This document shows positions 43,353 through 52,548 of a stretch of DNA of 64,000 nt, piece by piece; positions within the stretch are counted from its first letter, which is position 1, and the number at the start of each line of letters is the position of its first letter. The notes beneath the pieces were generated by a model that did not search any database, had not been told where the DNA came from, and saw nothing but the letters and a program-made list of their open reading frames with translations. The position numbers were made by a program, and so were the translations under genes. The stretch comes from Peribacillus simplex NBRC 15720 = DSM 1321 (GTDB taxonomy: Bacteria; Bacillota; Bacilli; Bacillales; DSM-1321), in contig NZ_CP017704.1 of NCBI RefSeq assembly GCF_002243645.1, positions 3,800,001-3,864,000 of the forward strand, read 5' to 3'.

Positions 43353-43536
43353 ATGAAGGCAAACATGGATTAAATTTTACCCAGTTGTCGCTTCGGTCGT
43401 AGTAGGTATTGCCACTTATTAAATGTTGAGTGGAAATGGCGGGAAAATGAAAAACATGGTGCCGCTTGCCACTAACTTGATGGGAATGGGAACTGGGATG
43501 CAAGGGCAGAATCAACAACAGACAGAATATCAATAA
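43353..43536 (+). pseudogene. DUF3918-like small membrane protein, broken
   Basis: An ATG with a good site (AAGGTGAT) at 43353 opens MKANMD and stops at once. One frame over, the sequence reads WIKFYPVVASVVVGIATY, a TAA, then MLSGNGGKMKNMVPLATNLM ending NQQQTEYQ before the stop at 43536. This is the pattern of short DUF3918-type proteins (one membrane segment, then a Met/Gly/Asn tail), broken by one frameshift and one nonsense codon. A terminator follows. The flanks 43077-43352 and 43568-43755 show nothing else. Confidence 0.65.
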
Positions 43537-43540
43537 AACA

Positions 43541-43567
43541 AAAAAATCCCCTTTAAGGGATTTTTTT
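43541..43567 (+). terminator. Terminator of the DUF3918 remnant
   Basis: AAAAAATCCC-ctttaa-GGGATTTTTTT; still intact although the gene before it is broken. Confidence 0.8.
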
Positions 43568-43755
43568 GTTTTATTCAAGAAACGGGACTTCCATCATATA
43601 CTGACTTTTTGGAATGCACACTATGGACACTATTTACCATTTTTTATATTTAAAGTAATGAAACACCAATAAAGCAACTCCATACGTTATAATGAATGGG
43701 CTCCAAGGAAAGTGTCAGAAACCTGCAGGAGTGATTATATGATTGGAGGTTATAT

Positions 43756-44316
43756 GTGTTGAAGAAAAAATTATTGGTCATTATTCCAACAGTTGCGCTC
43801 ATGTTGGCCCCTCTAGGAATGGGAACTTCAATTTCCCACGCAGCATCAAAGGGCAGTCAAATCCAGAAAATCGAAACGAAGGCGGAAACGCGCCCGACGC
43901 TCAGGGAAGGCTCACGTTCGAGTTATGTAAGAGACTTACAGCAAAGCCTTAAAGATGTTAAATATAATGTAGGTGTTGATGGGATTTTCGGTACCCAAAC
44001 TCAAAATGTGGTAAGGGAGTTTCAAGTGGATCATAACTTGGCTTCAGATGGTATCGTCGGACCGCTGACATGGGCTGCTTTAGATGAAAATAAGGTGGAA
44101 AGAAAACAGTTCACGGAGAAAGATGCGATTGCGTTAGGGAAGAAGAAACTGGGTAACAAGATCGTATTCAGCGGTGATGGCAGATTGCTGAAAGATGGCA
44201 AAGGAAAATCATATTACAATTATAAAGCAGCTAATAAAGATTGGATGGATCAAGGCGGCACAGGAACGATTGGGTGGTTCCACATTTATAAAGATGGCCG
44301 TGTAGTGGAACAATAA
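43756..44316 (+). CDS. Secreted peptidoglycan-binding-domain protein
   Basis: 186 residues. A signal peptide (basic MLKKK head, hydrophobic core, cleavage after SISHA near residue 29) is followed by a PG_binding_1 domain. That domain is seen as LREGSRSSYVRDLQQSL, VDGIFGTQTQNVVREFQVDH and ASDGIVGPLTWAAL. The last 65 residues (KDAIALGKKKLGNKIVFSGD onwards, ending GWFHIYKDGRVV) are a small domain I do not recognise. It would bind the cell wall; no catalytic domain is seen. The start is GTG 43756 or TTG 43759 after GGAGGT. Confidence 0.85.
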   Translation: MLKKKLLVIIPTVALMLAPLGMGTSISHAASKGSQIQKIETKAETRPTLREGSRSSYVRDLQQSLKDVKYNVGVDGIFGTQTQNVVREFQVDHNLASDGIVGPLTWAALDENKVERKQFTEKDAIALGKKKLGNKIVFSGDGRLLKDGKGKSYYNYKAANKDWMDQGGTGTIGWFHIYKDGRVVEQ

Positions 44317-44505
44317 GCGATATACATGCAAAAAATGTTCTCACTTTATGTGGGATTTTTTTTATGTAAAGCATGGATCTAACAAGAAGACTAAATACAT
44401 CTATTTTTGGCTATAAATAACAAGTAATGCAGATATAATAGTAAATGGACAGCAATTTGGTATAGTGGGCAGCGGTCACTCCTTTTCAGAAAGGGGGTGT
44501 CGCTG

Positions 44506-44592
44506 GTGATTTCTATTATGGACGGACTGATGCTAATGATTTCATTCGCCTCTTTAATCGTCGCAGTAATCGCGGTTACATTAAAAAAGTAA
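44506..44592 (+). CDS. Holin-like type I toxin peptide
   Basis: 28 residues from GTG 44506: a short head, MISIMDGLMLMIS, one membrane helix and the basic end TLKK. The (A/G)LMLMISFxSLI pattern and length match the putative holin-like toxins of Firmicutes, which are type I toxin-antitoxin peptides that damage the membrane when their antisense RNA is lost. AAAGGGGGTG gives a very strong ribosome-binding site. A hairpin starts in the stop region (44586-44640) and a terminator follows at 44707, the usual form of the toxin mRNA, leaving room for an overlapping antisense RNA. Confidence 0.75.
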   Translation: MISIMDGLMLMISFASLIVAVIAVTLKK

Positions 44593-44640
44593 CCCCCTCC
44601 ATACCATCCGGCCAGATGTATGTAGGAAAAGGGTTACTTT
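44586..44640 (+). ncRNA. Hairpin in the toxin 3' UTR, probable antitoxin pairing region
   Basis: AAAGTAACCC (44586-44595) pairs with GGGTTACTTT (44631-44640), enclosing the toxin stop codon. Such 3' UTR structures in type I modules are the contact site of the antisense RNA. No antisense promoter is proved here. Confidence 0.45.
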
Positions 44641-44706
44641 CATGATCGAGTAGCTACTGACTTACCACAGAAAGCCGCTGCTCTTTATGCAGTTTTGCTG
44701 TTCATT

Positions 44707-44739
44707 AAGACGCTGGTTTTAACCAGTGTCTTTTTTTTA
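44707..44739 (+). terminator. Terminator of the toxin transcript
   Basis: AAGAC-g-CTGGTT-tt-AACCAG-t-GTCTT with eight T. The remaining sequence of this stretch, 44317-44505 and 44740-44881, shows no gene. Confidence 0.85.
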
Positions 44740-44881
44740 TGTGTTAGTTATCATTATTATATCCTCATTTTACCTATACATTCAACTAAAAAACATGGAA
44801 AGAGCATTGATTCGTTTCTTACGTTCTTTCAAGAGTTTCCTGGGTGAGCTCTTGGATTAACGAAGCTTTTGGTAAAATCAA

Positions 44882-45328
44882 TTAGATTTTCGTTAAATTC
44901 CTGCCGGACTCCAGTTTGAATAATTTCATTCCTTTATAAGATAAAATCATAGGAATCATACAAAGCAATGCCATCGGTAAACAATAAAGAAGATAGAAAT
45001 GCCCTCCGTTTTCCAGCCAGGGAATATAGGCTAAAGCAACAAAAAGTAATGTGAAAAAAATGATCGTGAAAATCCCGAAAGATTGATGATAGAATGCATG
45101 AATTTCCCTTCTTCGTTCCTCTTGGTTGGGTAAAGTCTTTGCTGCTTTGTGCGTTCGAAGGAATAGGTACAAGGAGAACATTAGAAATAAAGCGGAAAAT
45201 GGTAAAGCAAGCGCAAATAATGAAACGTCAAGAATGGAAAGATAAAAGCTGGATAAAAAGAAAACTTCTGACACCCCTAATGCAAAACAATAATTAAAGA
45301 TACTTATTCTATCAGGTTGTTTAAGCAT
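44882..45328 (-). CDS. Four-segment membrane protein, unknown
   Basis: 148 residues, family not recognised. Hydrophobic segments near residues 10-30, 33-57, 82-103 and 110-132, with a cytoplasmic charged loop HKAAKTLPNQEERRREIHAF between the second and third. The start ATG 45328 follows GGAGGGATTT, a strong site. It is transcribed alone, converging on nothing nearby. The plus-strand frame that overlaps its start has no credible features. Confidence 0.75.
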   Translation of the reverse strand: MLKQPDRISIFNYCFALGVSEVFFLSSFYLSILDVSLFALALPFSALFLMFSLYLFLRTHKAAKTLPNQEERRREIHAFYHQSFGIFTIIFFTLLFVALAYIPWLENGGHFYLLYCLPMALLCMIPMILSYKGMKLFKLESGRNLTKI

Positions 45329-45538
45329 GAAATCCCTCCTTCTATATCATATTATGCAACTGCTTTCATGTTCACCACTTTGTCACATTTAAAAGGAAAA
45401 AAAAGTGCACCAAGTTCCACCCAGAATCAAGCAAAAAAGTATGTGGCATCGTCAGATATATCAAGCATGCAGATGTTGAATAGAGTCTTTGCTTATTACG
45501 AATAGTATTAAAATACGCTTAAAAGGGGGGAGTGCTCA

Positions 45539-46966
45539 ATGACTGTAAAAACGGCAATTAAAGGAGTTCTGCTCGTTCTTCTAATATATTTGCTTTATGT
45601 AGTGGTGACGGCAGTGGTTCTTTTCCCCAAAGTGGAAAAAGAAGAAGATAAGCCGATTAATCAAGTAAGTGCATATATGGGAGAGAAGGAAGCCACCGTG
45701 GATCGTGTCCTTCTACTCGAAGACGGTTATGAGTCGGGACTCGCCCGAATGCGAATGATCCAGGAAGCCCAGCATTCAATCGATATTGCCTACTATGCTT
45801 TTGGAAAAGGCAAATCAACCGAACTTATTCTTGGAGCATTGTTCGAAGCTGCTGACCGAGGTGTCAAAGTCCGAATCCTTCTGGATGGAATATCTCATGG
45901 ACTCAGAGGTCAATTAAGCAGTGCCCGTTATGCATTGGCCTCTCATGAAAACATTGAATTAAGATATTACGAAACCTTTAAGCCATTTAAGCCGTGGACC
46001 TGGCATAATCGCCTTCATGATAAGATCATCACTGTAGATGGAAAGTTAGGCATCATCGGAGGGAGAAATATTGCCGATAAGTATTTAGCAAGCAAGCCGC
46101 CGAGAAATTTTGTCTATGACAGGGATGTACTCATTTTCAATGCTAAAGAGGAGAAAGATAGTGTAATCGTTGAAATGAAGGACTATTTGAATGAATTATG
46201 GACCCATCCGTATACGAGCAATGTTTTTTCGGACCTCTCGAAAAGGCAAAAGGAAAAAGGAAAACGTGAAAGAGATGCATTAGCGAATCAATACAGCAAA
46301 GCTTTGCAAACTGAAGCAGATTTCGTTAATCCAGTCGTCGAGTGGAGCAATTCTACAACACCTACTAAAAAAGTGTCCTTCATTCATAACCCAATCGAGC
46401 GTTTCAATAAATACCCAATTGTGTGGAGATCTCTAGTGGATATTGCGGCGAATGCCAATCAATCGGTAATCATCCAAAGTCCCTATATTGTTCCTGCGGA
46501 TGCCTTGAAGGAATATGAACCGAAGCAGATGGATTCAAAGGTTAATTGGACCATACTTACCAACTCGGTGGAATCAACCCCGAATGTGATCGCTTTTTCC
46601 GGTTACTTGGCGCTTAGGGATAGTATCGTTGAGACGGGCGCAAGGCTTTATGAATATGCAAAGCCTTATTCTTTGCATGGTAAATCGGTGGTCTATGATC
46701 AACGATTAAGTGCAGTGGGTTCCTACAATTTGGATTCTCGATCTGCCTTTTTAAATACAGAATCGATGGTGGTCATCGATAGTGGAAAATTTGCAGCCGA
46801 GTTGACAGGAGCCATAGAGTCGAAAATCTCAAATAGTACACTCGTTGCGGACAATAATAAATATATAGAACCACCTGAAGATCAGAAAAAAGAAGAGTCT
46901 TTTTTTAAAGCCACCTTTTTAAATGCCCTCTCGAAAGTTACGGTATATTTGAATAGGTTCATTTGA
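45539..46966 (+). CDS. Phospholipase D-family protein (cardiolipin-synthase-like)
   Basis: 475 residues with one N-terminal membrane helix (about 7-29). Two HKD motifs are present: HDKIITVDGKLGIIGGRN at 160-177 and HGKSVVYDQRLSAVGSYN at 380-397, both complete. Spacing fits a two-motif PLD enzyme such as a cardiolipin synthase or a YwiE/YbhO-like phosphatidyltransferase. It lacks the second N-terminal membrane helix of classical Cls proteins, so another phosphodiesterase role is possible. It would act at the membrane surface. The start ATG 45539 follows GGGGGGAG. A terminator follows. Confidence 0.87.
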   Translation: MTVKTAIKGVLLVLLIYLLYVVVTAVVLFPKVEKEEDKPINQVSAYMGEKEATVDRVLLLEDGYESGLARMRMIQEAQHSIDIAYYAFGKGKSTELILGALFEAADRGVKVRILLDGISHGLRGQLSSARYALASHENIELRYYETFKPFKPWTWHNRLHDKIITVDGKLGIIGGRNIADKYLASKPPRNFVYDRDVLIFNAKEEKDSVIVEMKDYLNELWTHPYTSNVFSDLSKRQKEKGKRERDALANQYSKALQTEADFVNPVVEWSNSTTPTKKVSFIHNPIERFNKYPIVWRSLVDIAANANQSVIIQSPYIVPADALKEYEPKQMDSKVNWTILTNSVESTPNVIAFSGYLALRDSIVETGARLYEYAKPYSLHGKSVVYDQRLSAVGSYNLDSRSAFLNTESMVVIDSGKFAAELTGAIESKISNSTLVADNNKYIEPPEDQKKEESFFKATFLNALSKVTVYLNRFI

Positions 46967-46976
46967 ATGATGACGA

Positions 46977-47010
46977 AAAGACAGCAATCACGGTGATTGT
47001 TGTCTTTTTA
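46977..47010 (+). terminator. Terminator of the PLD-family gene
   Basis: AAAAGACA-g-CAATCAC-g-GTGATTG-t-TGTCTTTTT. Confidence 0.88.
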
Positions 47011-47098
47011 ACCTTTTGCGGAGATTATCTTATGAATAAATGGGTAATTTGCTATACTTGAGCAAGCTAATCACAACAATCGTAAGGAGAACAGAAAC

Positions 47099-47950
47099 AT
47101 GCAAACATTACAGCACCTATCGAAAAATATTGTCTACCTGCCGCCAGTTCAGGAAACGGATCGCCCAGTTCTTGCCGCCGTTACGGGAAACAAGAAAACG
47201 CTCATCATCGATGCCGGTAACTCTGTCCGGCATGCACAGCTCTTTAAGGACGAATTGCTTCGGAATGATATAAGCGGGAATTTTCTCGTTCTTACCCATT
47301 CACACTGGGACCATGTATTCGGACTGGAGAATATCGGGATTCCGGTGATTTGTCAGGAAAAAACATACACTAACATTAAAGATATGCAGCAGCTTTCATG
47401 GGAAGATCAGGCACTTGATCAACGGGTCGAAGAAGGGACGGAGATACCCTTTTGCGCCGATGCAATCAAGTTGGAACATGGGACGAATAGAGAGATTGCC
47501 TTCCCCCTGCCCGATATCATCTTTGAAAAAACGATGACGATCGATCTCGGCAATATAACCTGTGTCATTGAACATGTTGGCGGCGACCATGCCAAAGATT
47601 CCTGCATCATTTATGTTCCAGAGGAAAAAACATTATTTCTGGGAGACTGCCTATATGCCAATCTTTATGCTGAAAAATGGAATTATACGGCTGAACAGGC
47701 ATCGCTGCTCATTAATAAAATTGAAGCCTATGATGCCGAAACATATATACTCTCCCATCATGATCAGCCGTGCACGAAACAGGTGATGGAGGCGGAGCTT
47801 AAGCTAATGAAAGAATGTGCCAGAACCGTGGTCGAACATCGGGGAAATCAAGCTTTAATGGAGCAGGAATTGGCTAAAGAATTAAAGCGGGATTTATCTG
47901 AGGACGAGCTCGAAACAATTGGGTTTTTCGTGAATGGTTACGTTAAGTGA
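47099..47950 (+). CDS. MBL-fold metallohydrolase
   Basis: 283 residues, metallo-beta-lactamase fold. The metal motif is HSHWDH at 67-72, followed by a His in the VGGDHAKDS loop, the bridging Asp in LFLGDCLY and a final His in LSHHDQP. The family includes glyoxalase II-like thioester hydrolases, lactonases and many unassigned enzymes; substrate unknown. The last 65 residues form an extra helical part (MKECARTVVEHRGNQALMEQ). The start ATG 47099 follows TAAGGAGA. Transcribed alone. Confidence 0.87.
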   Translation: MQTLQHLSKNIVYLPPVQETDRPVLAAVTGNKKTLIIDAGNSVRHAQLFKDELLRNDISGNFLVLTHSHWDHVFGLENIGIPVICQEKTYTNIKDMQQLSWEDQALDQRVEEGTEIPFCADAIKLEHGTNREIAFPLPDIIFEKTMTIDLGNITCVIEHVGGDHAKDSCIIYVPEEKTLFLGDCLYANLYAEKWNYTAEQASLLINKIEAYDAETYILSHHDQPCTKQVMEAELKLMKECARTVVEHRGNQALMEQELAKELKRDLSEDELETIGFFVNGYVK

Positions 47951-48091
47951 TTTGAGCACCATGGAAAGTTAAAGATCACACAAAAGTTAAACACGTTTAT
48001 TATAAAGGCTTGGGTGGGGTATGAGTTTGGTATTACTGGGCTCATACCCATTAATTTGACCTTTTTCCGCAACAGTCCTCAATAAGCTCAT

Positions 48092-48436
48092 TCATGGTCC
48101 CCACACAAAATCAATAATAATCGTTAGTAGTGCTGAAACAATAAGAATTGATAGGAAACCTGATATGATTTTCCCTGCTTTTGCTCCTATATTATCGGGA
48201 TGTATATGACCAATAATAAAGGAGGGGATGAAAAATATAGCCGAATAGAACATTGTATAATGAATACCTGAATCTCCATTTGACCATGCGCTAAGTCCAA
48301 TATTATTTAAAATGTTATCTCCATTGCAAGATTTATCACCAAATTGAAAGGTAAACAATATTCCGATTAAACATAGCGCGAAAGAAAGTGAACCTAATCC
48401 GATATCCTTTGTTTTCCTACCATCGATAGTTGGCAT
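48092..48436 (-). CDS. Small membrane protein, unknown
   Basis: 114 residues, family not recognised. Three hydrophobic segments (about 12-32, 56-76 and 89-111) with a Cys- and Asn-containing loop, FGDKSCNGDNILNNIG, between the first and second. The start ATG 48436 (MPTIDGRKTKD) follows AAGGAGA; a longer frame from 48499 has no site. It may be a DUF-type small membrane protein. Not linked to its neighbours. Confidence 0.7.
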   Translation of the reverse strand: MPTIDGRKTKDIGLGSLSFALCLIGILFTFQFGDKSCNGDNILNNIGLSAWSNGDSGIHYTMFYSAIFFIPSFIIGHIHPDNIGAKAGKIISGFLSILIVSALLTIIIDFVWGP

Positions 48437-48549
48437 GTTTTTTCTCCTTGTATAAAAACACCAAATTATGGTTTTTTGTAGTGTAACATAACTCAGCAAG
48501 TACTTAAATCCCTACACCTGTATCAGAACACAAATAGACTACTATAAAA

Positions 48550-48596
48550 ACTGCACCTCCAATTGTTAGATGGAGTCTAACAATTAGGGTGCAGTT
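48550..48596 (-). terminator. Terminator of the LysE-family gene
   Basis: CTGCACC-N3-AATTGTTAGA-tggag-TCTAACAATT-N3-GGTGCAG type stem; on the minus strand TTTTT follows. Confidence 0.85.
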
Positions 48597-48600
48597 CTAA

Positions 48601-49233
48601 TTAATTATGAGCTTTTTCCAAAGCTAGCTTTATCCCGAAACCAATCAAGACCGTCCCGGTTATACCCTCGAAAATCGCTTGGGTTCTAGGCTTTTTCATA
48701 AAAGCACTGATTTGGTTCAGCAGATAGATATAAAATACAAACCACAACGCAGTTAAAACGGTATAGGTTATGCCCATGATCAGGAATGGTAAAAACGTAT
48801 CATTTCCTGGATTTACGAACTGAGGCAGAAACGTTAAAAAGAAGACGGCCACTTTAGGGTTCAGCAGGTTGGTAAGGAACCCTTGCTTAAAGCAGGACTG
48901 GTTTTCGTACTTACTTTTGACTGACGTTTCCGTCGCTGCGGCAACTTGCTTATTCCTTAATCCCCATAGTGTCTTGAAGCCTAGATATACCAAGTAAACG
49001 GCACCGACATATTTGAAGATGGAAAATAGTAAAGCGGATTTCACAATGATTGCCGAAAGTCCGAACACGGCAGCTGATGTATGGATAAGCAGGGCACAGC
49101 ATGTGCCGAACATCGTTTTAAAACCTCCCGACGTTCCCACGGTAACGGTGTTCCTTGTGGCTATTGCTGTATCTGGACCAGGTAAGATGATGAGAAGAAT
49201 GCACATGATGATGAACAAATAAAAGTTTTCCAT
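48601..49233 (-). CDS. LysE/RhtB-family exporter
   Basis: 210 residues, six hydrophobic segments. The N-terminal signature is IILPGPDTAIATRNTVTVGT, then GGFKTMFGTCCALLIHTSAA, followed by QGFLTNLLNPKVAVFFLTFLPQF (RhtB hallmark, positions about 117-139). It exports an amino acid or related metabolite; substrate not inferable. The start ATG 49233 follows GGAGGTCC. It differs from the LysE-type gene at 807, which lacks the NPK motif in this form. Confidence 0.9.
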   Translation of the reverse strand: MENFYLFIIMCILLIILPGPDTAIATRNTVTVGTSGGFKTMFGTCCALLIHTSAAVFGLSAIIVKSALLFSIFKYVGAVYLVYLGFKTLWGLRNKQVAAATETSVKSKYENQSCFKQGFLTNLLNPKVAVFFLTFLPQFVNPGNDTFLPFLIMGITYTVLTALWFVFYIYLLNQISAFMKKPRTQAIFEGITGTVLIGFGIKLALEKAHN

Positions 49234-49382
49234 ATTCGGACCTCCACTCTTAGTGATGAATTCTGAAAATTATAACATAGATGTACTTGGTTTAGGGAGA
49301 TAAATTTGATAGTTATGATTATCTCAGGACAATGGAGGAGAGGGGAAATTGGCTTGACTAATAAATACGGTGTTTAATGAAA

Positions 49383-49428
49383 CAAAAAAACAAGCCAAAT
49401 CATTTTTTGATCTGGCTCGTTTTTTTTA
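49383..49428 (-). terminator. Terminator of the kyn operon
   Basis: On the minus strand CGAGCCAGATCA-aaaaa-TGATTTGGCTTG followed by seven T, 28 bases after the kynB stop. Confidence 0.88.
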
Positions 49429-49455
49429 TTAATTCAATACCAACACTGTTATATG

Positions 49456-50082
49456 TTAGGGTAACTTTTTCAACACAGCACGTACCGGACTTCCATCTGC
49501 TTCAACTAATGGAAGAGGGAGGGCTGCCAACTCATAATTACCCGGTCCTATATCGTCTAGTACAAGACCTTCCAAAATGTGAATTCCATGATCGGCAAGT
49601 TCATGGTGGGCAGACAGTTCTTTGCTATCCAGTGGATCTACTGATGGTAAATCAAGTCCAATAAGACGAACGCCGAGTTCTGAAAGATATGCCGCTAGTT
49701 CCGGTTGGATATGAGGAATCGTTTGTGGAAACACACTTCGATCCTTCCATGCATCCGTCCGAATTAACAGACGGGTAACGCCTTGTAGATCTATACTGGA
49801 TAATTCATCGACTCCGATGCTTGTCTTGTTTGGTAAATGGATAACTCGGGCATTTCCCATATATAATTCGATATCCAAATCAATCACTCTTTTTCCATCA
49901 TCATCAAAATGAAAAGGTGCATCAATATGGGTACCCGTGTGGATACTCATATTGATTTGACCTACATTGACAGATCCACTTTCTTCTTTACTCCAATTGA
50001 CTTTATAAGAGAAAGGTGTATCTCCAGGCCAGACTGCAACGTTATCATCCAGACGTTGTGAAATATCAATCCATGTCCCCAT
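49456..50082 (-). CDS. kynB: Kynurenine formamidase
   Basis: 208 residues, cyclase/KynB family. It hydrolyses N-formylkynurenine to kynurenine and formate. Seen: ISQRLDDNVAVWPGDTPF, the metal-binding HTGTHIDAPFHF, the SVDPLDSKELSAHH loop and EGLVLDDIGPGNYEL. The start chosen is ATG 50082 (MGTWIDIS) after GGAGG; a longer frame from 50130 begins MKISSK and precedes that site. It is the last gene of the kynU-permease-kynA-kynB operon, 49 bases after kynA. Confidence 0.94.
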   Translation of the reverse strand: MGTWIDISQRLDDNVAVWPGDTPFSYKVNWSKEESGSVNVGQINMSIHTGTHIDAPFHFDDDGKRVIDLDIELYMGNARVIHLPNKTSIGVDELSSIDLQGVTRLLIRTDAWKDRSVFPQTIPHIQPELAAYLSELGVRLIGLDLPSVDPLDSKELSAHHELADHGIHILEGLVLDDIGPGNYELAALPLPLVEADGSPVRAVLKKLP

Positions 50083-50131
50083 GCATTTACCTCCATCTCT
50101 TCTGGCTGTTTCTTTGCTGCTTATTTTCATC

Positions 50132-50986
50132 TTATAGCTTCGTTCTTAGGCTCCATAGTTCTGGGAAAAAGTGTTGGTCCAGGGCTCTTTTTAAATACGT
50201 TACACCTGATGATCCGCCAGTACCTTGTTTATTACCAATAATCCTTTCCACTGTGGTCATATGATTAAAACGCCATAATTGCTGTTGATGGCCAATGTCC
50301 ACTAACTTCTCGCCCAACTCATATAAGTCCCAATATTGCTCAACATCGCGGTAAACTGTCAGCCACGCCTCTTCTACACTGGCATTTGGTTCATATCTTT
50401 GTGACCAATCCCTGCTGAGGGCTTCTTGATCAATAGGTAATCCGCGCGCTACAAGAGCATTGATCGCCGCGTCATAAATACTTGGCTCATGAAGGGCCTG
50501 CTGCATTTGCTCGTATAAATCTGTTTGGTGCTGATAGACTGATAGCGTATGGATATTTTTATTTCCTAATGCGAATTCAATCAAACGATTCTGATAAGAT
50601 TGGAATCCGGAAGATTGTCCCAGTTTATCCCTGAACTCCATGTATTCAGCCGGCGTTAAAGTTGAAAGGACATTCCATGACTGGATCAATTGCTGCTGGA
50701 TCCTCGAAACGCGAGACAGCATTTTAAACGAAGGTTCCAATTTGTTTTGGCGGATGGACTCAGTTGCTGCTGTCAACTCATGTAAAATGAGCTTCATCCA
50801 TAGCTCACTCGCTTGATGGATAATGATAAATAGCATTTCATCATGATGATCGGAACATCTATGTTGACTGGTTAAAATCTTATCAAGGTGGAGATAATCT
50901 CCGTAAGACATCGATTTTTGAAAGTCGGTTTGAATTTCTTTCTCTAGACCCGTTATTGTTTGTTCATTGTTATCCATATTCTTCAT
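50132..50986 (-). CDS. kynA: Tryptophan 2,3-dioxygenase
   Basis: 284 residues, the usual length of bacterial TDO. It opens the indole ring of tryptophan with O2 to give N-formylkynurenine, using haem. Seen: [16 protein letters not shown] (haem-distal His region), [18 protein letters not shown], the [17 protein letters not shown] helix and [20 protein letters not shown] near the C terminus, including the proximal His in RFNHMTTV. The start ATG 50986 is eight bases after GAGGAG. It lies between a permease and kynB. Confidence 0.95.
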   Translation of the reverse strand: MKNMDNNEQTITGLEKEIQTDFQKSMSYGDYLHLDKILTSQHRCSDHHDEMLFIIIHQASELWMKLILHELTAATESIRQNKLEPSFKMLSRVSRIQQQLIQSWNVLSTLTPAEYMEFRDKLGQSSGFQSYQNRLIEFALGNKNIHTLSVYQHQTDLYEQMQQALHEPSIYDAAINALVARGLPIDQEALSRDWSQRYEPNASVEEAWLTVYRDVEQYWDLYELGEKLVDIGHQQQLWRFNHMTTVERIIGNKQGTGGSSGVTYLKRALDQHFFPELWSLRTKL

Positions 50987-51037
50987 TCCGCAATCTCCTC
51001 ACTTTTCCATATGCAAAAAATTATTTATTCCGTCATT

Positions 51038-52459
51038 CTATTCTATCTTCTTTTCCAGAGATTCTTCCATTACATTATGGTTAATATTTCTTCTTTTTGA
51101 AACAGAATAAGCAACAGCTAAAAATAGTAACCAAGGTATCCCGAATTGAAGCATGATCTTGAAATCTGTAAACCATGTTGTAATCATTAAGCTGAATAGA
51201 AGAACGGCTCCTAGTATCGTTAAGTAGGGAAAACCGATCATCCTTACAGGTAATTTACGTCCGCCGGTTTTCTCCCATTTAACCCTGAAAAACAAATGGG
51301 AAATGAAGATCATGAACCATGTGAACATGGCACCGAACATGGAAATCCCCATCATGAATGCATAGGATGAACCTGGAAGTAACGCATGAACGCCTGCAGC
51401 AATGAAAATCCCAGTTGTAGAGACAGCAAGTGCTTTTCCCGGAACGCCCCTTTTGTTTAACTTTCCTAAAAAGCTAGGTGCGTGTTTTCCGCGAGCTAAT
51501 GAGAACATCATACGTGTTGAAGCATAGAGCTGGGCATTCATGGCAGATAAAGCAGCTGTTAAAATAATAAAGTTCATGATTCCGGATGCACCAGGAATGT
51601 TCAAGATTTCCATCACTTTTACGAATGGACTCTCCTCGATCCCAGCCGTTTTCCACGGAACGATCATCAACATGATGCCGATCGTCAATACATAGAAGGT
51701 GGATAAACGGAACACGGTCGCTTTTAATGCTTTTGGAACTGCTGCATCCGGATCTTTTGCTTCCCCTGATGTAACCGCTATCATTTCGGTTCCAAGAAAG
51801 CTGAATAAAGAAATAAATACGGCTACCCACATTCCCCACCAACCAAATGGGAAAAAACCGCCTTCATTTACAAAGTTTTCAGGTCCTATATGTGGCTGAT
51901 CGGATGAACCGAATAGTACATAGGCTCCAAGAAGGATAAAACCAACGATGGCACTTATTTTAATAAAGGAGAACCAATACTCAAATGTAGCGAATGTATT
52001 CACGCTAGTAGCATTTACATAAATCAGGGCACCTGCAAACAGCAAAATCCATACGATTCCCGGCACTGTCGGAAACCAATACTTCATATACACGCTGACT
52101 GCACTTACTTCAACACCAACAGCCAAAACATTGGCAATCCAATAAGAATAGCGGACAAGATAGCCTGCCATTGGAGTCATGTACTTTTCAGCAATGGCTC
52201 CAAAAGATCCGGAAGTAGGATGGGCAACCGTCATTTCGGCTAAACAGCCCATCAACAGTAAAACAATGAACGCCCCGAGTGCATAGCTGAGCAATACACT
52301 TGGCCCTGCCGCTTGAATGGCAAGCCCGCTGCCAAGGAATAGCCCTGTCCCGATGGCACAGCCCATTGCGATCATGGAAAGCTGATTTGTTTCCAGCTCG
52401 CGTTTTAATCCTTTTTCTGGCTCATCTTTAAAATTCAATTGAGTATTTTTGTTCTCCAT
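51038..52459 (-). CDS. APC-family amino acid permease, probably for tryptophan or kynurenine
   Basis: 473 residues, about twelve hydrophobic segments, GABA permease/AnsP-like branch. TM1 carries MIAMGCAIGTGLFLGSGLAI, and FEYWFSFIKISAIVGFILLG and LFSFLGTEMIAVTSGEA are typical. Its place between kynU and kynA suggests it brings in tryptophan or a degradation intermediate; this is inference from context. The start ATG 52459 follows AAAGGGG. Gaps to its neighbours are 51 bases (kynA) and 89 bases (kynU). Confidence 0.9.
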   Translation of the reverse strand: MENKNTQLNFKDEPEKGLKRELETNQLSMIAMGCAIGTGLFLGSGLAIQAAGPSVLLSYALGAFIVLLLMGCLAEMTVAHPTSGSFGAIAEKYMTPMAGYLVRYSYWIANVLAVGVEVSAVSVYMKYWFPTVPGIVWILLFAGALIYVNATSVNTFATFEYWFSFIKISAIVGFILLGAYVLFGSSDQPHIGPENFVNEGGFFPFGWWGMWVAVFISLFSFLGTEMIAVTSGEAKDPDAAVPKALKATVFRLSTFYVLTIGIMLMIVPWKTAGIEESPFVKVMEILNIPGASGIMNFIILTAALSAMNAQLYASTRMMFSLARGKHAPSFLGKLNKRGVPGKALAVSTTGIFIAAGVHALLPGSSYAFMMGISMFGAMFTWFMIFISHLFFRVKWEKTGGRKLPVRMIGFPYLTILGAVLLFSLMITTWFTDFKIMLQFGIPWLLFLAVAYSVSKRRNINHNVMEESLEKKIE

Positions 52460-52548
52460 AGTTCATCCCCTTTTTATCAAAAAAGATTTTATCCTGCCAT
52501 AATTAACTACCCATTTGAGGGATGAGCCTCATCTGGCGGAATTCCATG

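Noticed and set aside
43255..43578. Minus-strand open frame of 107 codons
   Set aside because: It lies opposite the DUF3918 remnant and its terminator, has no domain and a poor start; the plus-strand reading explains the sequence better.
45317..45505. Plus-strand open frame of 62 codons upstream of the PLD-family gene
   Set aside because: It covers the start of the opposed membrane-protein gene and has no motif or good start.
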